In this document: in pieces, positions 25,541 to 34,062 of the stretch | Numbering within the stretch: the stretch's first letter is position 1 | Layout of the letters: each line of letters begins with the position of its first letter | Origin: Paenibacillus dokdonensis | GTDB lineage: Bacteria > Bacillota > Bacilli > Paenibacillales > Paenibacillaceae | Direction: 5' to 3' | Assembly (NCBI RefSeq): GCF_004916975.1 | Contig: NZ_STGQ01000003.1 | Span: 310,001 to 374,000 of the forward strand | Length of the DNA stretch: 64,000 nucleotides | Position numbers and translations under genes: made by a program | Notes under the pieces: generated by a model | What the model saw: only the letters and a program-made list of their open reading frames with translations | Databases searched by the model: none | Told to the model about the DNA's origin: nothing

Positions 25541-26287
25541 TTACTTGGCTTCAATTCTTTTCTCCACACACCACTTCATGACAAGCAGGTACACTGCGCA
25601 GAGCAGGACTTCGAATATCAGCGTTCCTATAGAATTTAAGTTCACACTGGAGTTTGCCATGTCATGCGACAACACACCGTTACTCACCTCCGCATGAAAG
25701 GTCACCAAGCTGAAGATTTGTGAAGAGTCGCGGTTAAACAACAGGTTTTCAAGCCATCCTGTGACGTTCGTGATGATCAAAAAGATGATCAGACCAACCC
25801 AGAACACGCCTTTTCTCGTGATGCTGCGTGCTAAAGCAATGGTCACATAAATCGTGAAATACCCATATACAAGCACCAGAATATACTCCAGCACGATTCC
25901 GGCCATAACAGGCACAGGGATACGGAAAATGTCACCTATTAGGGAAGTATCGAATTTTGCAAAAAAGTAGAACGCGGTCCCTATGCCAATCAAGGTAAGA
26001 ACCAAGGTATTGATCAATCCGTACAACAGAGATGCCCATACATAAGAGAAAGCATGAACGGGCAAAAGCCTTCGGCTGACCGATTTGATGTTATAATCAA
26101 AAACCTTCAGGCTGGATATCGCGAAGATCACAGCAGCTGCGATAAAAAAGAACACGGTTAAGACCAGCTTAATTTCAAGGTTGGCACGGGACCATAGGAG
26201 TACTAGCTCACCAATAATCAGGACCACCGTTAATCCGAGTAAAAGATTCGCATTCCGCCGCAAATCATATTTAAGCAGCTTGATCAT
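25541..26287 (-). CDS. ABC-2 type transporter permease
   Basis: Membrane subunit of 248 residues with six predicted helices (first LLGLTVVLIIGELVLLW about 15-32; last LIFEVLLCAVYLLVMKW near 225-240). It follows its ATPase gene with a four-base overlap. Distal gene of the five-gene YtrA-type operon; substrate probably a peptide antibiotic or lipid, by analogy with YtrB-F. No sequence signature gives the substrate. Confidence 0.8.
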   Translation of the reverse strand: MIKLLKYDLRRNANLLLGLTVVLIIGELVLLWSRANLEIKLVLTVFFFIAAAVIFAISSLKVFDYNIKSVSRRLLPVHAFSYVWASLLYGLINTLVLTLIGIGTAFYFFAKFDTSLIGDIFRIPVPVMAGIVLEYILVLVYGYFTIYVTIALARSITRKGVFWVGLIIFLIITNVTGWLENLLFNRDSSQIFSLVTFHAEVSNGVLSHDMANSSVNLNSIGTLIFEVLLCAVYLLVMKWCVEKRIEAK

Positions 26288-26982
26288 TCGCCGAACACCT
26301 CTTTAAACATGTCGTCGACGCTCCTTCCGTGCTTCAGGCGGACGCTCTCCACTTCTTCGTGGAGTACGATGCTTCCACTGTTTAAAAACATGACTTCATC
26401 GAAAATCCTTTCCATATCCCTTACCAGGTGGGTACAGATGATGAGACTGCTTTCTTCACTGTAAAAGCGCACAATGGCATCCAGAATTTTACCTCTGGCC
26501 ACAGGATCTACCCCGCCAATCGGCTCATCCAGCAAATACAGATTGACGTTACGGGAGAGGGCCAAGGTCAACTGCAGCCGTTCATTCATGCCTTTGGACA
26601 GCACGCTGACGCTGTCTTTTTCGTTCAAATTCATAAAATCGAGCATTTCACGTGCCTTTTCCATATTAAAATCCGCATAAAAATCCTTATAAAAGGCGAC
26701 GGCGTCCTTCACCTTCATCCAGCTCTCTGTTAGCGGACGGTCCGGCATATAGGAAATCAGGCTTTTCGTTTCTCTGCCAATGGGTTTTCCCATGACAGAG
26801 ATATCACCGGCTGTAGCAGGGGTAAGGCCTGCAATGATTTGCATCAGCGTGCTCTTACCGCTTCCATTGGAGCCGAGCAGACCGGTGATTTTGCCTGGTC
26901 TGATTTCGAAGCTTACGTTATCCAAGGCCTTCTTGGAACCATACTTTTTGGATACACCGTTAACCTTCAGCAATGTGTCCAT
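26284..26982 (-). CDS. ABC transporter ATP-binding protein (YtrB-like)
   Basis: Nucleotide-binding subunit of 232 residues. Walker A GLLGSNGSGKSTLM, Q-loop region near YMPDRP, signature VLSKGMNERLQ, Walker B YLLDEPIGGVDP and switch His in CTHLVRDM. The LSKGM form of the signature is shared with YtrB-type ATPases. It starts inside the end of the GntR gene (23-base overlap) and overlaps the permease by four bases, so all three are coupled. Confidence 0.9.
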   Translation of the reverse strand: MDTLLKVNGVSKKYGSKKALDNVSFEIRPGKITGLLGSNGSGKSTLMQIIAGLTPATAGDISVMGKPIGRETKSLISYMPDRPLTESWMKVKDAVAFYKDFYADFNMEKAREMLDFMNLNEKDSVSVLSKGMNERLQLTLALSRNVNLYLLDEPIGGVDPVARGKILDAIVRFYSEESSLIICTHLVRDMERIFDEVMFLNSGSIVLHEEVESVRLKHGRSVDDMFKEVFGE

Positions 26983-27376
26983 CCGGAGAAGCCCCCTTCC
27001 GGTCCGTGTTGTCTTTGACCGCCACTGCTTCCTTTACGATGGTGACGATATCCTGATTCTTGAACCCCAGCTCCTGCATGCCATGTATGAATTGGTGAAT
27101 CAAATCGCCAGCCATTTCCTTTTTAATCGCCATAATTTTGGATCCCTCGCTTGTCACATATCTTCCCAGCCCGCGCTTTGTCTCCACTACTTCCTCGCGT
27201 TCGAGCTCCTGAAACGTTCGCTGGATCGTGTTCGGATTAATCTGCAAATCCGCCGCAAGCTCCCTTACCGACGGAATTTTATCACCGGGCTGAAGCAGAC
27301 CGGATACGATCTGCCTTTTGATATGGTTCATGATTTGGAGATAGATCGGCAAATTGTTGTCAAATTCGATGCTCAA
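26960..27376 (-). CDS. GntR family regulator, YtrA subfamily
   Basis: A 138-residue repressor with only a short C-terminal extension after the winged helix, as in YtrA. TTG start behind AGGAGTC. DNA-binding region residues 8-75: IYLQIMNHIKRQIVSGLLQP, IPSVRELAADLQINPNTIQR. It sits as third gene between two ABC modules instead of first, so it likely controls the whole operon through the inverted repeat at 29144-29171. YtrA regulators often respond to cell-wall antibiotics; that is family knowledge, not shown here. Confidence 0.88.
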   Translation of the reverse strand: MSIEFDNNLPIYLQIMNHIKRQIVSGLLQPGDKIPSVRELAADLQINPNTIQRTFQELEREEVVETKRGLGRYVTSEGSKIMAIKKEMAGDLIHQFIHGMQELGFKNQDIVTIVKEAVAVKDNTDRKGASPDGHIAEG

Positions 27377-27421
27377 TGGGAATAGACTCCTTTCGCCGTC
27401 AGCTTCGGCTCCCTGGCTGCA

Positions 27422-28171
27422 TTAGGCAATATCACGTTTCTTAAACGTAACAAAGCTGGCGCCAAGAAACAAGACAATATATACCGCTATAATCACAATT
27501 GAAAACGGAAGCGTCATCCCTTCGATCGGCGGATGTCCACCATGAATGTATATCGACAAATCCGCATTCGGGAACAGCACATATTTATAAAAGCTTTTTG
27601 GAATCGTGATGCCGCTGAGCATAATAGCAGCCATACCCACGCCCATTGCTGCTCCCGTGGAACGCGTCAGCACACCCATCATAAAGCCCAGCGTCATATA
27701 GACGATGCTATAAACCAGTGAGCTTCCGCTTGCGATCAAAATATCACGCCATGCCCCGGATGAGTGCTCCGTCCCGAACAGGACGGCACCAGAAGCAAAG
27801 CTGACCACGTTCATCCAAACGATGAGCGTCAATGCAAAGAGCAAAGCGGCAACATACTTGGAAGCGAGAACTTTTCCCCGGCTTTGTCCACGGATAAGCA
27901 AAAATTTAATCGTTCCCTGCCCATGCTCTCCGGATACCAAGCCGGCAGTGAATATAACAGCAAGCATGGCCGTGAACTGTCCGAAGCCGCTTGTGCTGGA
28001 CATCAGGGTCGTATAATCGAAAGCGGATCCTACCATATCACCGGCCCAGCGTTTAAGTACCCAAGCGAGTACCACTGCCACGACGGCTATGATCGCATAT
28101 GGAATAAAAAAGCTGCGTTTTTTGGACATTTTAAGCCATTCATTTATCACCAGATTATTAAAGCTACGCAA
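27422..28171 (-). CDS. ABC transporter permease (ABC-2 type)
   Basis: A 249-residue membrane protein with six helices, opening NEWLKMSKKRSFFIPYAIIA and containing FTAGLVSGEHGQGTIKFLLI, a motif common to ABC-2 permeases of the bacitracin/lantibiotic type. The start overlaps the upstream ATPase by eight bases. Partner of the 28164 ATPase. Confidence 0.85.
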   Translation of the reverse strand: MRSFNNLVINEWLKMSKKRSFFIPYAIIAVVAVVLAWVLKRWAGDMVGSAFDYTTLMSSTSGFGQFTAMLAVIFTAGLVSGEHGQGTIKFLLIRGQSRGKVLASKYVAALLFALTLIVWMNVVSFASGAVLFGTEHSSGAWRDILIASGSSLVYSIVYMTLGFMMGVLTRSTGAAMGVGMAAIMLSGITIPKSFYKYVLFPNADLSIYIHGGHPPIEGMTLPFSIVIIAVYIVLFLGASFVTFKKRDIA

Positions 28172-29135
28172 TGCGGTTTCCCCCTGTCCATTTCAAAAAT
28201 TCATCTTCCAGCGACTGTTTGAGCTCCGTAATCTGGTAGATCGGAATTTGAGCACTACCCAGTGCAGTGACCAAATCCGGGATATCCTTGTACCGGAGCG
28301 ACAATATCAATTCATTCTGCTCGGGTTCAACCTTCAGAATCTCGGCCTTTTCATGATTTCCGAACACCTTCTTCGCCTCTTCCAAATGTCCGACCCGGAA
28401 CATGACGCGAACCAGATCCTTCTCATCTTGCCCGGACCCACCGTTTTCGCCGATTGTACGGATTGTTACTAATTTTCCATCCTGGATGACAACGACCCGG
28501 CTGCACAGCTGTTCCATCTCAAGCAATAGATGGCTCGATACCAGGATCGAAATGCCTTCCTCGCGGGCAATCGTTTTAAGGTAATCACGCATCTCACGAA
28601 TGCCTGCCGGATCAAGACCATTAGTCGGTTCATCCAGAATGAGTACCGAAGGCTCATGAAGCAGTGCCTGCGCAATACCGAGCCGCTGGCGCATGCCAAG
28701 CGAATATGCCTTGACCTTCTTCTTCATGGCGTTTTCAAGTCCAACCAGCCGGACAACCTCATTGATGCGATCATTACTGATCCAGTCATTCATCCGCTGG
28801 TACTGCTTCAGGTTATCGTAGCCTGTCATGTACGGATAAAATTCCGGGTTCTCGATAATGGCCCCAACATGGCGGATCGCCTTCTTCCACTCATGACGGA
28901 TGCTGCTGCCCCGGACGAATACATCTCCTTCAGTCATTTGAATCAGTCCTGCGATCATACGGATGGTCGTCGTCTTCCCCGCACCGTTAGGTCCGAGCAG
29001 TCCTACAACCTCTCCTTCATGGACATCAAAGGAAAGCTGATCGACGATTCTTTTGCCGCCTATTTTTTTGGAAACGCCTCTGAGTAAAAGTACCGCGTCT
29101 TCAGCCTGTATATTATTAGGATGGTTCATGCTCAC
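28164..29135 (-). CDS. ABC transporter ATP-binding protein (BcrA/CcmA type)
   Basis: First gene of the operon, 323 residues. Walker A GLLGPNGAGKTTTIRM, signature YSLGMRQRLGIAQAL, Walker B VLILDEPTNGLDP and H-loop LVSSHLLLEMEQL. The 80-residue C-terminal extension after the ATPase core is typical of antibiotic-exporter ATPases. GGAGATGTGAGC precedes the ATG. Promoter and operator lie immediately upstream. Confidence 0.92.
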   Translation of the reverse strand: MSMNHPNNIQAEDAVLLLRGVSKKIGGKRIVDQLSFDVHEGEVVGLLGPNGAGKTTTIRMIAGLIQMTEGDVFVRGSSIRHEWKKAIRHVGAIIENPEFYPYMTGYDNLKQYQRMNDWISNDRINEVVRLVGLENAMKKKVKAYSLGMRQRLGIAQALLHEPSVLILDEPTNGLDPAGIREMRDYLKTIAREEGISILVSSHLLLEMEQLCSRVVVIQDGKLVTIRTIGENGGSGQDEKDLVRVMFRVGHLEEAKKVFGNHEKAEILKVEPEQNELILSLRYKDIPDLVTALGSAQIPIYQITELKQSLEDEFLKWTGGNRIA

Positions 29136-29143
29136 ATCTCCTT

Positions 29144-29192
29144 TGTACTAGTGTTATAGTTGAATAGTACACTAGGACATCTGTAATGTAAA
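29144..29192 (-). promoter_or_regulatory. Promoter and YtrA-type operator of the ABC operon
   Basis: Minus strand: -35 TTTACA (29187-29192), 17-bp spacer, -10 TACTAT (29164-29169). An inverted repeat TGTACTA (29144-29150) / TAGTACA (29165-29171) overlaps the -10 and start site, and the AGTGTAC/GTACACT words resemble YtrA-type operators. This position suits repression by the GntR protein encoded in the operon. Confidence 0.65.
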
Positions 29193-29220
29193 GCCTAATT
29201 TTTACTACTGTTTGGAGAAA

Positions 29221-29249
29221 ATAAAAGCCGCCCCCTAGTGGGACGGCTT
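29221..29249 (-). terminator. Intrinsic terminator after the ketopantoate-reductase-like gene
   Basis: Minus-strand stem AAGCCGTCCC/GGGGGCGGCTT with a short loop and TTTTATTTTC tail. Confidence 0.75.
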
Positions 29250-29332
29250 GCGTATCTATTTATACACTGTTGTACTTTGGCTGTTCTGTGAAAATAAAGC
29301 GCTATTGTTGTTCAATTATCGTTTCCCGAAAA

Positions 29333-30256
29333 TTACTGAACATGTATTTCCGGTTTGATATCATTTTGACTTAAAAATTTCATTAAATCATTACTCAGCT
29401 GCACCATCTCATTATTAGCATTATTCGCATAATCCGGCAACATCATATCCCTAACCATTTTAGTTCGTAGCCATGTCATAAAGAAAAGATCCAAAAATAA
29501 GTTCGGAATTTTAAGCACCATTTTAAGCATTGGTGGATCAATTGAAACGCCAGCTTTTTGTATTGCCCTTAGATAAGCTTTTAAAGTGACTGTTATTTCG
29601 CGTGCCGTTTTTCTGGTTCTGGCTGTTTTTTGGTCAGTTATCTTATTCTCAGAATGCAAAATGCTCAACATGGCAATGTCTGATACGGAATGTGTGATTA
29701 GATACGCTTGCATATCCTTTTTAATAACGTAGGGAAGCTTTGCTGTTTTAAATAATTTTGCGAGGTTTTCTATGCGTTCTGTCACTACACCATTCATTTC
29801 TCCAAATGCAGTTGCTGCTATAATCTTTGGTGGAAATCGAGCATGCAATACTCCATCTTTAATCTGTCCGCCGAATCCAGGAAAAGCTGGTAAAAGTCTA
29901 TTCCCTACGATATCCAGCCACGAAGAAAATCCAATTGAATTACTGGTCATCGTAACTATATTTTTGCTTTGATTATCTTTTAGCGCTAACAACGCTGATT
30001 CGGACCGATCATAACGAACGGTAACGAAAATAAAATCGTATACATCGTCATTTTCGAGCGTATCAATGACATTCACTTGTATCGATCTAACTGTACCTTT
30101 TTCTTGATATTGCAGGCCATTTTCTCTTAAAGATTTAAATCTATTAGAATGTGCAAACAGGGTAACGTCAAACCCTGCTTCAATAAGCTTAATTGCGTAC
30201 ATGCTCCCGATGACACCTGCACCAAAAATTAAAATTCTATCTTGTTTTGCTGACAT
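29333..30256 (-). CDS. Ketopantoate reductase (PanE/ApbA) family oxidoreductase
   Basis: NADP-dependent reductase-like protein of 307 residues from the ATG behind AGAGGTG; an upstream ATG adds 17 residues but has no ribosome site. N-terminal nucleotide motif ILIFGAGVIGSMYAIKL; TSNSIGF and a C-terminal helical domain follow. The substrate could be 2-dehydropantoate or another 2-oxo acid; divergence from classic PanE in the C-terminal half and the neighbouring TetR gene argue against a pantothenate housekeeping role. It is distinctly AT-richer than its surroundings, suggesting acquisition. Confidence 0.78.
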   Translation of the reverse strand: MSAKQDRILIFGAGVIGSMYAIKLIEAGFDVTLFAHSNRFKSLRENGLQYQEKGTVRSIQVNVIDTLENDDVYDFIFVTVRYDRSESALLALKDNQSKNIVTMTSNSIGFSSWLDIVGNRLLPAFPGFGGQIKDGVLHARFPPKIIAATAFGEMNGVVTERIENLAKLFKTAKLPYVIKKDMQAYLITHSVSDIAMLSILHSENKITDQKTARTRKTAREITVTLKAYLRAIQKAGVSIDPPMLKMVLKIPNLFLDLFFMTWLRTKMVRDMMLPDYANNANNEMVQLSNDLMKFLSQNDIKPEIHVQ

Positions 30257-30296
30257 TAAAACCACACCTCTACTTATTAACATTGCCTTTTGATTA

Positions 30297-30316
30297 TCAG
30301 ACAACATGTTGTATGA
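30297..30316. promoter_or_regulatory. TetR-type operator candidate
   Basis: TCAGACAACATGTTGTATGA is an 18/20 palindrome with a perfect 12-bp centre ACAACATGTTGT, located between the divergent reductase and TetR genes. Most likely the binding site of the adjacent TetR-family regulator. Confidence 0.65.
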
Positions 30317-30405
30317 TGTGATTGTAAATCTTTATTATTCCTTGATCAATCATCAGTTTTTTATTATTTGTCGGATGATATTCTTATTCGCTAGTAGGAG
30401 GAAAC

Positions 30406-30957
30406 ATGAAAAAGCAACCCCAAATAACGGAGAAAACAAGACAAACGTTTGTAGAAGTTTTTTGTGAGTTATATAGCCAAAAGCCGATTGAGAAAATCTC
30501 GGTTCAGGAAATTGCGAATAAGTCAGGATATAACCGCAGCACCTTTTATCAATACTTTACTGACATTTACGAATTGTTAGACTCTGTTGAAAATGACTTA
30601 TTGAATGACATGAAAAAAGAATTGGCGAATAAAGAGCTATCGATGGATACGGTTCAAGATACGCTCTATTGTCTGGACAAAAGAGAACATCTCCTGGTTC
30701 TTAATGCCCTCTTGGGTGATTATGGTAGTACCCGTTTTTTAAAACGCTTAAAAAAAGAAATCACTTTGGATCAATTAGAATTAAACGTTCCGCAAAACCA
30801 TTCCTTAACGCCATACTTCATTGAGTTTTACCTGACAACTTCCCTATCTTTATTTCGTCTTTGGCTCCAGCGTCAAAAGGATTTATCGTCAGAAGAGTTT
30901 TTCAAGTTAGTGGAGAACCTATATTCAAAAGGGATTACGCCCTATTTTAAAGAATGA
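30406..30957 (+). CDS. TetR/AcrR family transcriptional regulator
   Basis: A 183-residue regulator. N-terminal HTH (about residues 8-55): EKTRQTFVEVFCELYSQKPI, ISVQEIANKSGYNRSTFYQY with FTDIYELLDSVE, the classic TetR layout. The C-terminal domain is of the TetR_C_33-like short type, ligand unknown. AGTAGGAGG precedes the ATG. Divergent from the reductase gene; the 20-bp palindrome between them suggests control of both genes. AT-rich like its neighbour. Confidence 0.9.
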   Translation: MKKQPQITEKTRQTFVEVFCELYSQKPIEKISVQEIANKSGYNRSTFYQYFTDIYELLDSVENDLLNDMKKELANKELSMDTVQDTLYCLDKREHLLVLNALLGDYGSTRFLKRLKKEITLDQLELNVPQNHSLTPYFIEFYLTTSLSLFRLWLQRQKDLSSEEFFKLVENLYSKGITPYFKE

Positions 30958-31002
30958 GTCTGTCATTCAAACCAAATCCATATGTTGTATAACAATAAAA
31001 AA

Positions 31003-31029
31003 GCGCGTGTTCGTGGATGCCGTATGCGC
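31003..31029 (-). terminator. Weak intrinsic terminator of the CAP-domain gene
   Basis: Minus-strand stem beginning GCGCAT and ending CACGCGC, interrupted, with TTTTTTATTG behind it. It lies 45 bases beyond the stop of the CAP gene. Confidence 0.45.
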
Positions 31030-31073
31030 GTCCGCCGCTTTGATTGCTGCGCTGCTGCTTAGACGCTTTCAAG

Positions 31074-32051
31074 TTACTTTATTGTGGAGGAAGTATCCCT
31101 TTCAACATCCTCTTTAGGACTCTCTCCTGTGGTGAAGGACCACATCTTTTTCTTTTTTCCGGGGCTTCCCTTCATTTCGTAGGACAGCGAAATTTGATAT
31201 GTACGGTTGCCTTTTAATACGTATTTCGGGTATAGAAACAATGTGTCCTTGTTATGAAGCTCCTCAAAGAAAGGAATCTCCGTACCACTCTGATCGGTGA
31301 TCTTTGCTTGATGCCATACCATTTCCTTTTCGGTAGTCGCTGATATAATGAAGCCGGAAGATTTGATATTGAACTGACTCAGCGGGTTGGGATTCTCATT
31401 TCCATAAAAGCCTACTCCGACATTCTTCATACCGTCATAAGGGTACACGGCGATTCCGCTCTTGATGGGGGTTGGATCATAGGGCCCGGCCATATCCAAT
31501 ACTGCCGTACCATTCACAAAACCGATTCCGACCTCAGTGTATTTGTGACTTAGGATGATTTCCCGGTGATAGGCTGTGTCCAACCATTCCTCCATAGCCC
31601 CCTTAATGGTTGTCTGCTCGTAATGCATGACCTCCCCAGTCATATACCCATTTGGGCCGGGTGACCAGCCGGATGCTTTCAAGCGATCAACAATCGTGCT
31701 CCCTTTAAACCCGGGCAATCCTTTGCTTTCACTATGAGCGCTTTGTGATGCTTTCTCATGATTCATATTGTAATATACCGCATGAAGCTGAGCTGCTTTG
31801 GACATATTGCCATTGTACTTCAGAGCCTGCAGCCCGAGTTTTGCCCGGATACTATTCAGATAAGCTAAGGCATCATTTTGATCCTGGCTAATCCCCGTCC
31901 CCGCACTGACTGCAGCCGCATAGCCCTGGTGTGCGAAGGGAACTCCCCCCAGCAGCATGCCGGCCGAAATAAACGAAACCAAGATCAATCTTTGTGCTTT
32001 AAAACGCCGATGAAATAAATAGCTAATCTGATTATCATCCTTTATATGCAC
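31074..32051 (-). CDS. Secreted CAP-domain (SCP/PR-1-like) protein
   Basis: A 325-residue exported protein. GTG start; signal peptide around residues 17-46 (RLILVSFISAGMLLGG ... HQGYAAA). The CAP domain (about residues 58-190) has LAYLNSIRAKLGLQALKYN, KAAQLHAVYYNMNH (metal-type His), SAHSESKG, GEVMHYE (Glu) and YHREIILSHKYTEVGIGF (second His), so the cavity tetrad appears kept. A beta-rich C-terminal half of about 130 residues follows. Biological role of bacterial CAP proteins is poorly known; several are sporulation or wall-linked. Confidence 0.87.
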   Translation of the reverse strand: MHIKDDNQISYLFHRRFKAQRLILVSFISAGMLLGGVPFAHQGYAAAVSAGTGISQDQNDALAYLNSIRAKLGLQALKYNGNMSKAAQLHAVYYNMNHEKASQSAHSESKGLPGFKGSTIVDRLKASGWSPGPNGYMTGEVMHYEQTTIKGAMEEWLDTAYHREIILSHKYTEVGIGFVNGTAVLDMAGPYDPTPIKSGIAVYPYDGMKNVGVGFYGNENPNPLSQFNIKSSGFIISATTEKEMVWHQAKITDQSGTEIPFFEELHNKDTLFLYPKYVLKGNRTYQISLSYEMKGSPGKKKKMWSFTTGESPKEDVERDTSSTIK

Positions 32052-32354
32052 TTCAATTTCATCCTCTCAAAGGTGGTCTTATCATTTATTTTCGACAAAT
32101 TCCATCATTTCCCTTAATGATTACGAAAAGAACTTCAGCACTCCCTGCTGAAGTTCAGATTATTTCACATATGCGAATTATATTATCCTTATTTAAGCAG
32201 TAGACGATCATCCATTCATTTTGCACCCGAACATCATAGTCTATAAAATGCAATATTATCTCTTTAATTTGGACCTTCTTAACAAGCGGAGGTCTTTTTT
32301 TGTCGTCTTAACGTCGAAATTATACTCATCGGCAGCCTCCGGAATCTTGAGATC
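32052..32354. other. Intergenic region with two hairpins
   Basis: About 300 bp between the CAP gene and the arsB-like gene. It holds a perfect hairpin GAACTTCAGCA/TGCTGAAGTTC (32130-32156) and a weaker GACCT/AGGTC pair before TTTTTTTG (32272-32301). No gene is supported. Confidence 0.6.
32130..32156. repeat. Perfect 11-bp inverted repeat (hairpin)
   Basis: GAACTTCAGCA, five-base loop CTCCC, TGCTGAAGTTC. It lacks a good T-run on the plus strand and has AAAAG on the other side, so it could act as a minus-strand terminator (TTTTCG tail). Confidence 0.5.
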
Positions 32355-33686
32355 TTAAAACAGCCAGGATACCCAGTAAAAAAGAAGAATCAGCGTAAAC
32401 AGCACGGTGACGGGAATGACCACGATTGTTACTTTCAAGTATTGGGCCCAGCTGATTTTGACACCGCTCTTTCGCACAATATGCAGCCACATTAAGGTTG
32501 CGAGTGTGCCTATAGGCAGCAGCAGTGAACCGATATCACTCCCAATAACGCTGGCCAAATATGAGATTTTTAATGTGAGAGGGTCTAGTCCCATATGGGT
32601 CAGAGTGATCGTGCCGACCATCAGTGCCGGGTGATTGTTGAATATATTGGACAAGATGCTGATCAATCCGCCCATCAGAACGCTGGCGTAAAATAAACTA
32701 CCCGACACAATCGGCTGAAGCATCCGGATCAGCCATTCTGTCAAACCGATATTGTTCAGGCCATAGATAATAACATACATGCTGAAAGCAAAAATAAGGA
32801 TATACCACGGTGTTTTTTTCAGCATGTCCGTAGGAGGGATCTTGAGATGATACCAACGCCAGGCCAGCAAAAATGCTGATCCGATCACAGCCATCAAAGA
32901 TACAGGGAAGTGAATAAAGGAAGCTGCGAATAAACTGATTCGGACACACAGAACAAAGATTAAAATATTTCTCATGAATTTGCCCGGGTTATCCTGCTGA
33001 AGCGAATCCTGCAGGGGATGCTGCCCTGGTCGTAGATTCCATTGGGCTGGGGTTGGAAGCTTCTTCGGAAGAGTTCGGTAAAAGAACAGAAACAAGAGGG
33101 TAGTCAGCAGGATAAGCCCGAGCGTAGCGGGGACAAACATCATGGCCGTGTGCATATAGAGATCCATATGAACGATTTTGAGTGCGATCAGGTTAACGAT
33201 ATTGCTTACCCCGATTGGCGCACTGGACGCCGTGGCCACAATGGCCCCGGAGATCAAATATGGAATTTTCTGATGGTTTTTTAGCCCCATATTCTTCAGC
33301 ATCATTAGTAAAATCGGAGTTGTAATCAGAATACTGCCGTCATTATTCACAAACAGCGTCATCATGAAACAGAACAGATTCGTTAACCAAAACAGCCGGA
33401 TTCCCGAACCTCTGGCCTTCGCCGTCAGTAGTTCGGTTGCCCAATGAAAAAAGCCAAAGCTCTCCAGAACAATTGCCATGACAATGGTGGCCATAATTGT
33501 TACCGCTGCACCGCTGATTGTTTGTATGATATCGCCCAAGTCTGCCATTGAAACGCTACCGCTGAGCAGTACAAGGAGAGCACCGATGGTTGCAGGAATT
33601 GCTTCATTTACATGGGGACGCCAGAAGATGAAGCCAATGGTTAACAGGAAGGAACAAACCGTAATCAACACCATTAAATCATGCAT
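32355..33686 (-). CDS. ArsB/NhaD-type (IT superfamily) transporter
   Basis: A 443-residue permease with about 12 helices. It begins in the ArsB manner (VNEAIPATIGALLVLLSGSV) and has MTLFVNNDGSILITTPI and TASSAPIGVSNIVNLIAL, the conserved asparagine/glycine motifs of the two inverted repeats; the second repeat has IFNNHPALMVGTIT and IGSDIGSLLLPIGTLATL. Chromosomal ArsB-like proteins expel arsenite or transport other anions. No arsR or arsC is adjacent, so arsenite export is unproven. Confidence 0.83.
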   Translation of the reverse strand: MHDLMVLITVCSFLLTIGFIFWRPHVNEAIPATIGALLVLLSGSVSMADLGDIIQTISGAAVTIMATIVMAIVLESFGFFHWATELLTAKARGSGIRLFWLTNLFCFMMTLFVNNDGSILITTPILLMMLKNMGLKNHQKIPYLISGAIVATASSAPIGVSNIVNLIALKIVHMDLYMHTAMMFVPATLGLILLTTLLFLFFYRTLPKKLPTPAQWNLRPGQHPLQDSLQQDNPGKFMRNILIFVLCVRISLFAASFIHFPVSLMAVIGSAFLLAWRWYHLKIPPTDMLKKTPWYILIFAFSMYVIIYGLNNIGLTEWLIRMLQPIVSGSLFYASVLMGGLISILSNIFNNHPALMVGTITLTHMGLDPLTLKISYLASVIGSDIGSLLLPIGTLATLMWLHIVRKSGVKISWAQYLKVTIVVIPVTVLFTLILLFYWVSWLF

Positions 33687-34062
33687 GTCAAACCCTCATC
33701 TCTTAACTTAGAAGTTTATTTTTTGTGCACAACTCTCCTTTGCGTCAAAGATCTGAAATTCCGTGCTCTATGAAAAAACCATCCACATTCCTCCTTTCCC
33801 TGTGAAACTATTGCTTTGGTAATGCTATATATATACGTATAGTGAACAAGCTTCGACAGGGTCAACAACACGCTTCTATCAAAATCTACTATTGTCAATC
33901 ATCTCTGTTTAACACTGGATGTCACTAGCCGCTACAGGCTGCTGTACCTAGAAAAATGCTATTTTCGAGTCTATGTAAAAGAAACACAAGGCATAAATAA
34001 AAAGAGGCTTCAGCGGTTATGCTAAAGCCTCTTGGAATATTGGGTTATGCCGCTTTTTAAAA
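33687..34062. other. Intergenic region upstream of the arsB-like gene
   Basis: A 376-bp stretch. Minus strand carries two strong Shine-Dalgarno sequences before tiny frames: AAAGGAGG before ATGGTTTTTTCATAG (about 33779) and CAAAGGAG before GTGCACAAAAAATAA (about 33717), perhaps leader peptides or decay. The near-palindrome CTATATATATACGTATAG (33825-33842) may overlap the promoter. A terminator for the opposite operon end is at 33998-34033. Confidence 0.4.
33998..34033 (-). terminator. Terminator of the carbohydrate operon
   Basis: Minus-strand stem AAGAGGCTTTAGC/GCTGAAGCCTCTT with one mismatch, followed by TTTTATTTATG, 30 bases after the DHDPS-family stop codon. Confidence 0.82.

Noticed and set aside
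30297..30316. Attachment or recombination site
   Set aside because: No integrase nearby; position between a TetR gene and its divergent neighbour explains the palindrome as an operator.
33716..33898. 60-aa minus-strand frame before arsB
   Set aside because: It crosses the likely promoter and two strong internal ribosome sites in other frames, and shows no protein family features.
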